From positions 1 through 12,435 of the forward strand of contig CAZHFX010000027.1 in assembly GCA_964531745.1 (NCBI GenBank): a stretch of 12,435 nt of DNA, in the 5' to 3' direction. This DNA is from JACRFW01 sp964531745 (GTDB lineage Bacteria; Patescibacteriota; Patescibacteriia; Magasanikbacterales; GWA2-37-8). The notes beneath the pieces are model-generated. The model was not told the origin of the DNA. It saw nothing but the letters and a program-made list of their open reading frames with translations, and ran no database searches. This document shows, one piece after another, positions 12,137-12,435 of the stretch. The first letter of the stretch is position 1. Each line of letters begins with the position of its first letter. The translations under genes and the position numbers were made by a program.

Positions 12137-12435
12137 TTATCTTTTGGCACTGATACTCTTCCCATTCTCTGGATTACAGGCCATCACAATCAAGCGATCG
12201 TTAGCAGTTTTCTTTAGAGCGTAATAAGTTTTACCGGCATTGCCAGAGGCTGGGTCAACGGGGATAGCAGTAAGATAATCACTTGCTAACAACGAAGTTA
12301 AATCAAGACAAGCATCCAGTGTGGAACCGCTTGAATCCGATGACTGGTTAGCCACAGTTCCGGCTACACTCACGCTCTTAAGTTCCGGCGAATAGCTGAC
12401 GTTATCTGTTTCAAAAGTAGTTTTATATTGAAAAT
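12137..12435 (-). CDS. Second pilin-like protein, C-terminal part (N-terminus beyond window)
   Basis: The frame is open from the stop at 12137-12139 to the right edge of the window. About 98 residues are visible, beginning FQYKTTFETDNVSYSPELKS. The segment YLTAIPVDP...KTYYALKKTANDRLIV closely parallels the C-terminus of the downstream pilin, and a cysteine pair (in DACLDL and VMACNP) is present. The N-terminal methylation motif must lie outside the window, so the pilin assignment rests on similarity to the neighbour. The GTG at 12371-12373 is an internal valine, not the start. Confidence 0.75.
   Translation of the reverse strand, partial: FQYKTTFETDNVSYSPELKSVSVAGTVANQSSDSSGSTLDACLDLTSLLASDYLTAIPVDPASGNAGKTYYALKKTANDRLIVMACNPENGKSISAKR

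Noticed and set aside
1..12435. CRISPR array, insertion sequence, phage genes or rRNA
   Set aside because: No regularly spaced direct repeats, transposase or integrase motifs, structural phage proteins or rRNA segments were seen on either strand.

Overview
This window looks like part of a genome of a Candidate Phyla Radiation (Patescibacteria) bacterium, probably a Parcubacteria-type lineage. This is an inference from gene content. It contains a short MurE without the usual N-terminal domain, an FtsB/DivIC-type protein ending in WWDYFF, a MurG with a non-canonical glycine loop, a membrane-anchored parvulin with rearranged motifs, a translin-family protein, and tRNA genes that do not encode CCA. 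Almost no start codon has a recognisable Shine-Dalgarno sequence. A run of 10 Ns at 5438-5447 shows the source is a scaffolded draft assembly.

Layout, left to right. (1) 1-411, minus strand: the 5' part of a tRNA-Thr(CGT) cut by the window edge, preceded on its strand by a stand-alone NIF3/YqfO-insert-type protein. (2) 439-1371: an AT-rich stretch with a HicB-like antitoxin and HicA-like toxin, its own promoter and its own terminator. A short copy of the tRNA-Gly 3' end lies on its far side, so it may be a small island. (3) 1364-5052, minus strand: a promoter with an extended -10 (5024-5052) probably drives translin-like gene, murE, ftsB-like gene and a parvulin-domain membrane protein. The run ends in a strong hairpin with a tRNA-Gly(CCC) directly behind it. 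(4) 5060-5553, plus strand: nested inverted repeats, tRNA-Lys(TTT), a 12-bp-stem terminator, then a new promoter and a small gene broken by the N gap. (5) 5554-6084, plus strand: a lipoprotein of unknown function whose stop codon overlaps the stop codon of the convergent murG. (6) 6081-12435, minus strand: two type IV pilin-like genes, a PAS-domain histidine kinase, dnaG, rpoD and murG, closely packed.

How the genes fit together: the two minus-strand blocks hold housekeeping functions, namely peptidoglycan synthesis (murE, murG), division (ftsB-like), envelope protein folding (parvulin), replication (dnaG) and transcription (rpoD). The dnaG-rpoD pair is the core of the classical macromolecular-synthesis operon, here without rpsU and with murG attached after rpoD. 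The pilins and orphan kinase suggest surface pili and sensing. No CRISPR array, phage cluster or insertion sequence is visible. I do not see a clearly new multi-gene system. The best leads are the translin/TRAX-like protein that keeps the acidic triad, the permuted-looking parvulin, the possible tRNA-associated hicBA island and the nested inverted repeats before tRNA-Lys.
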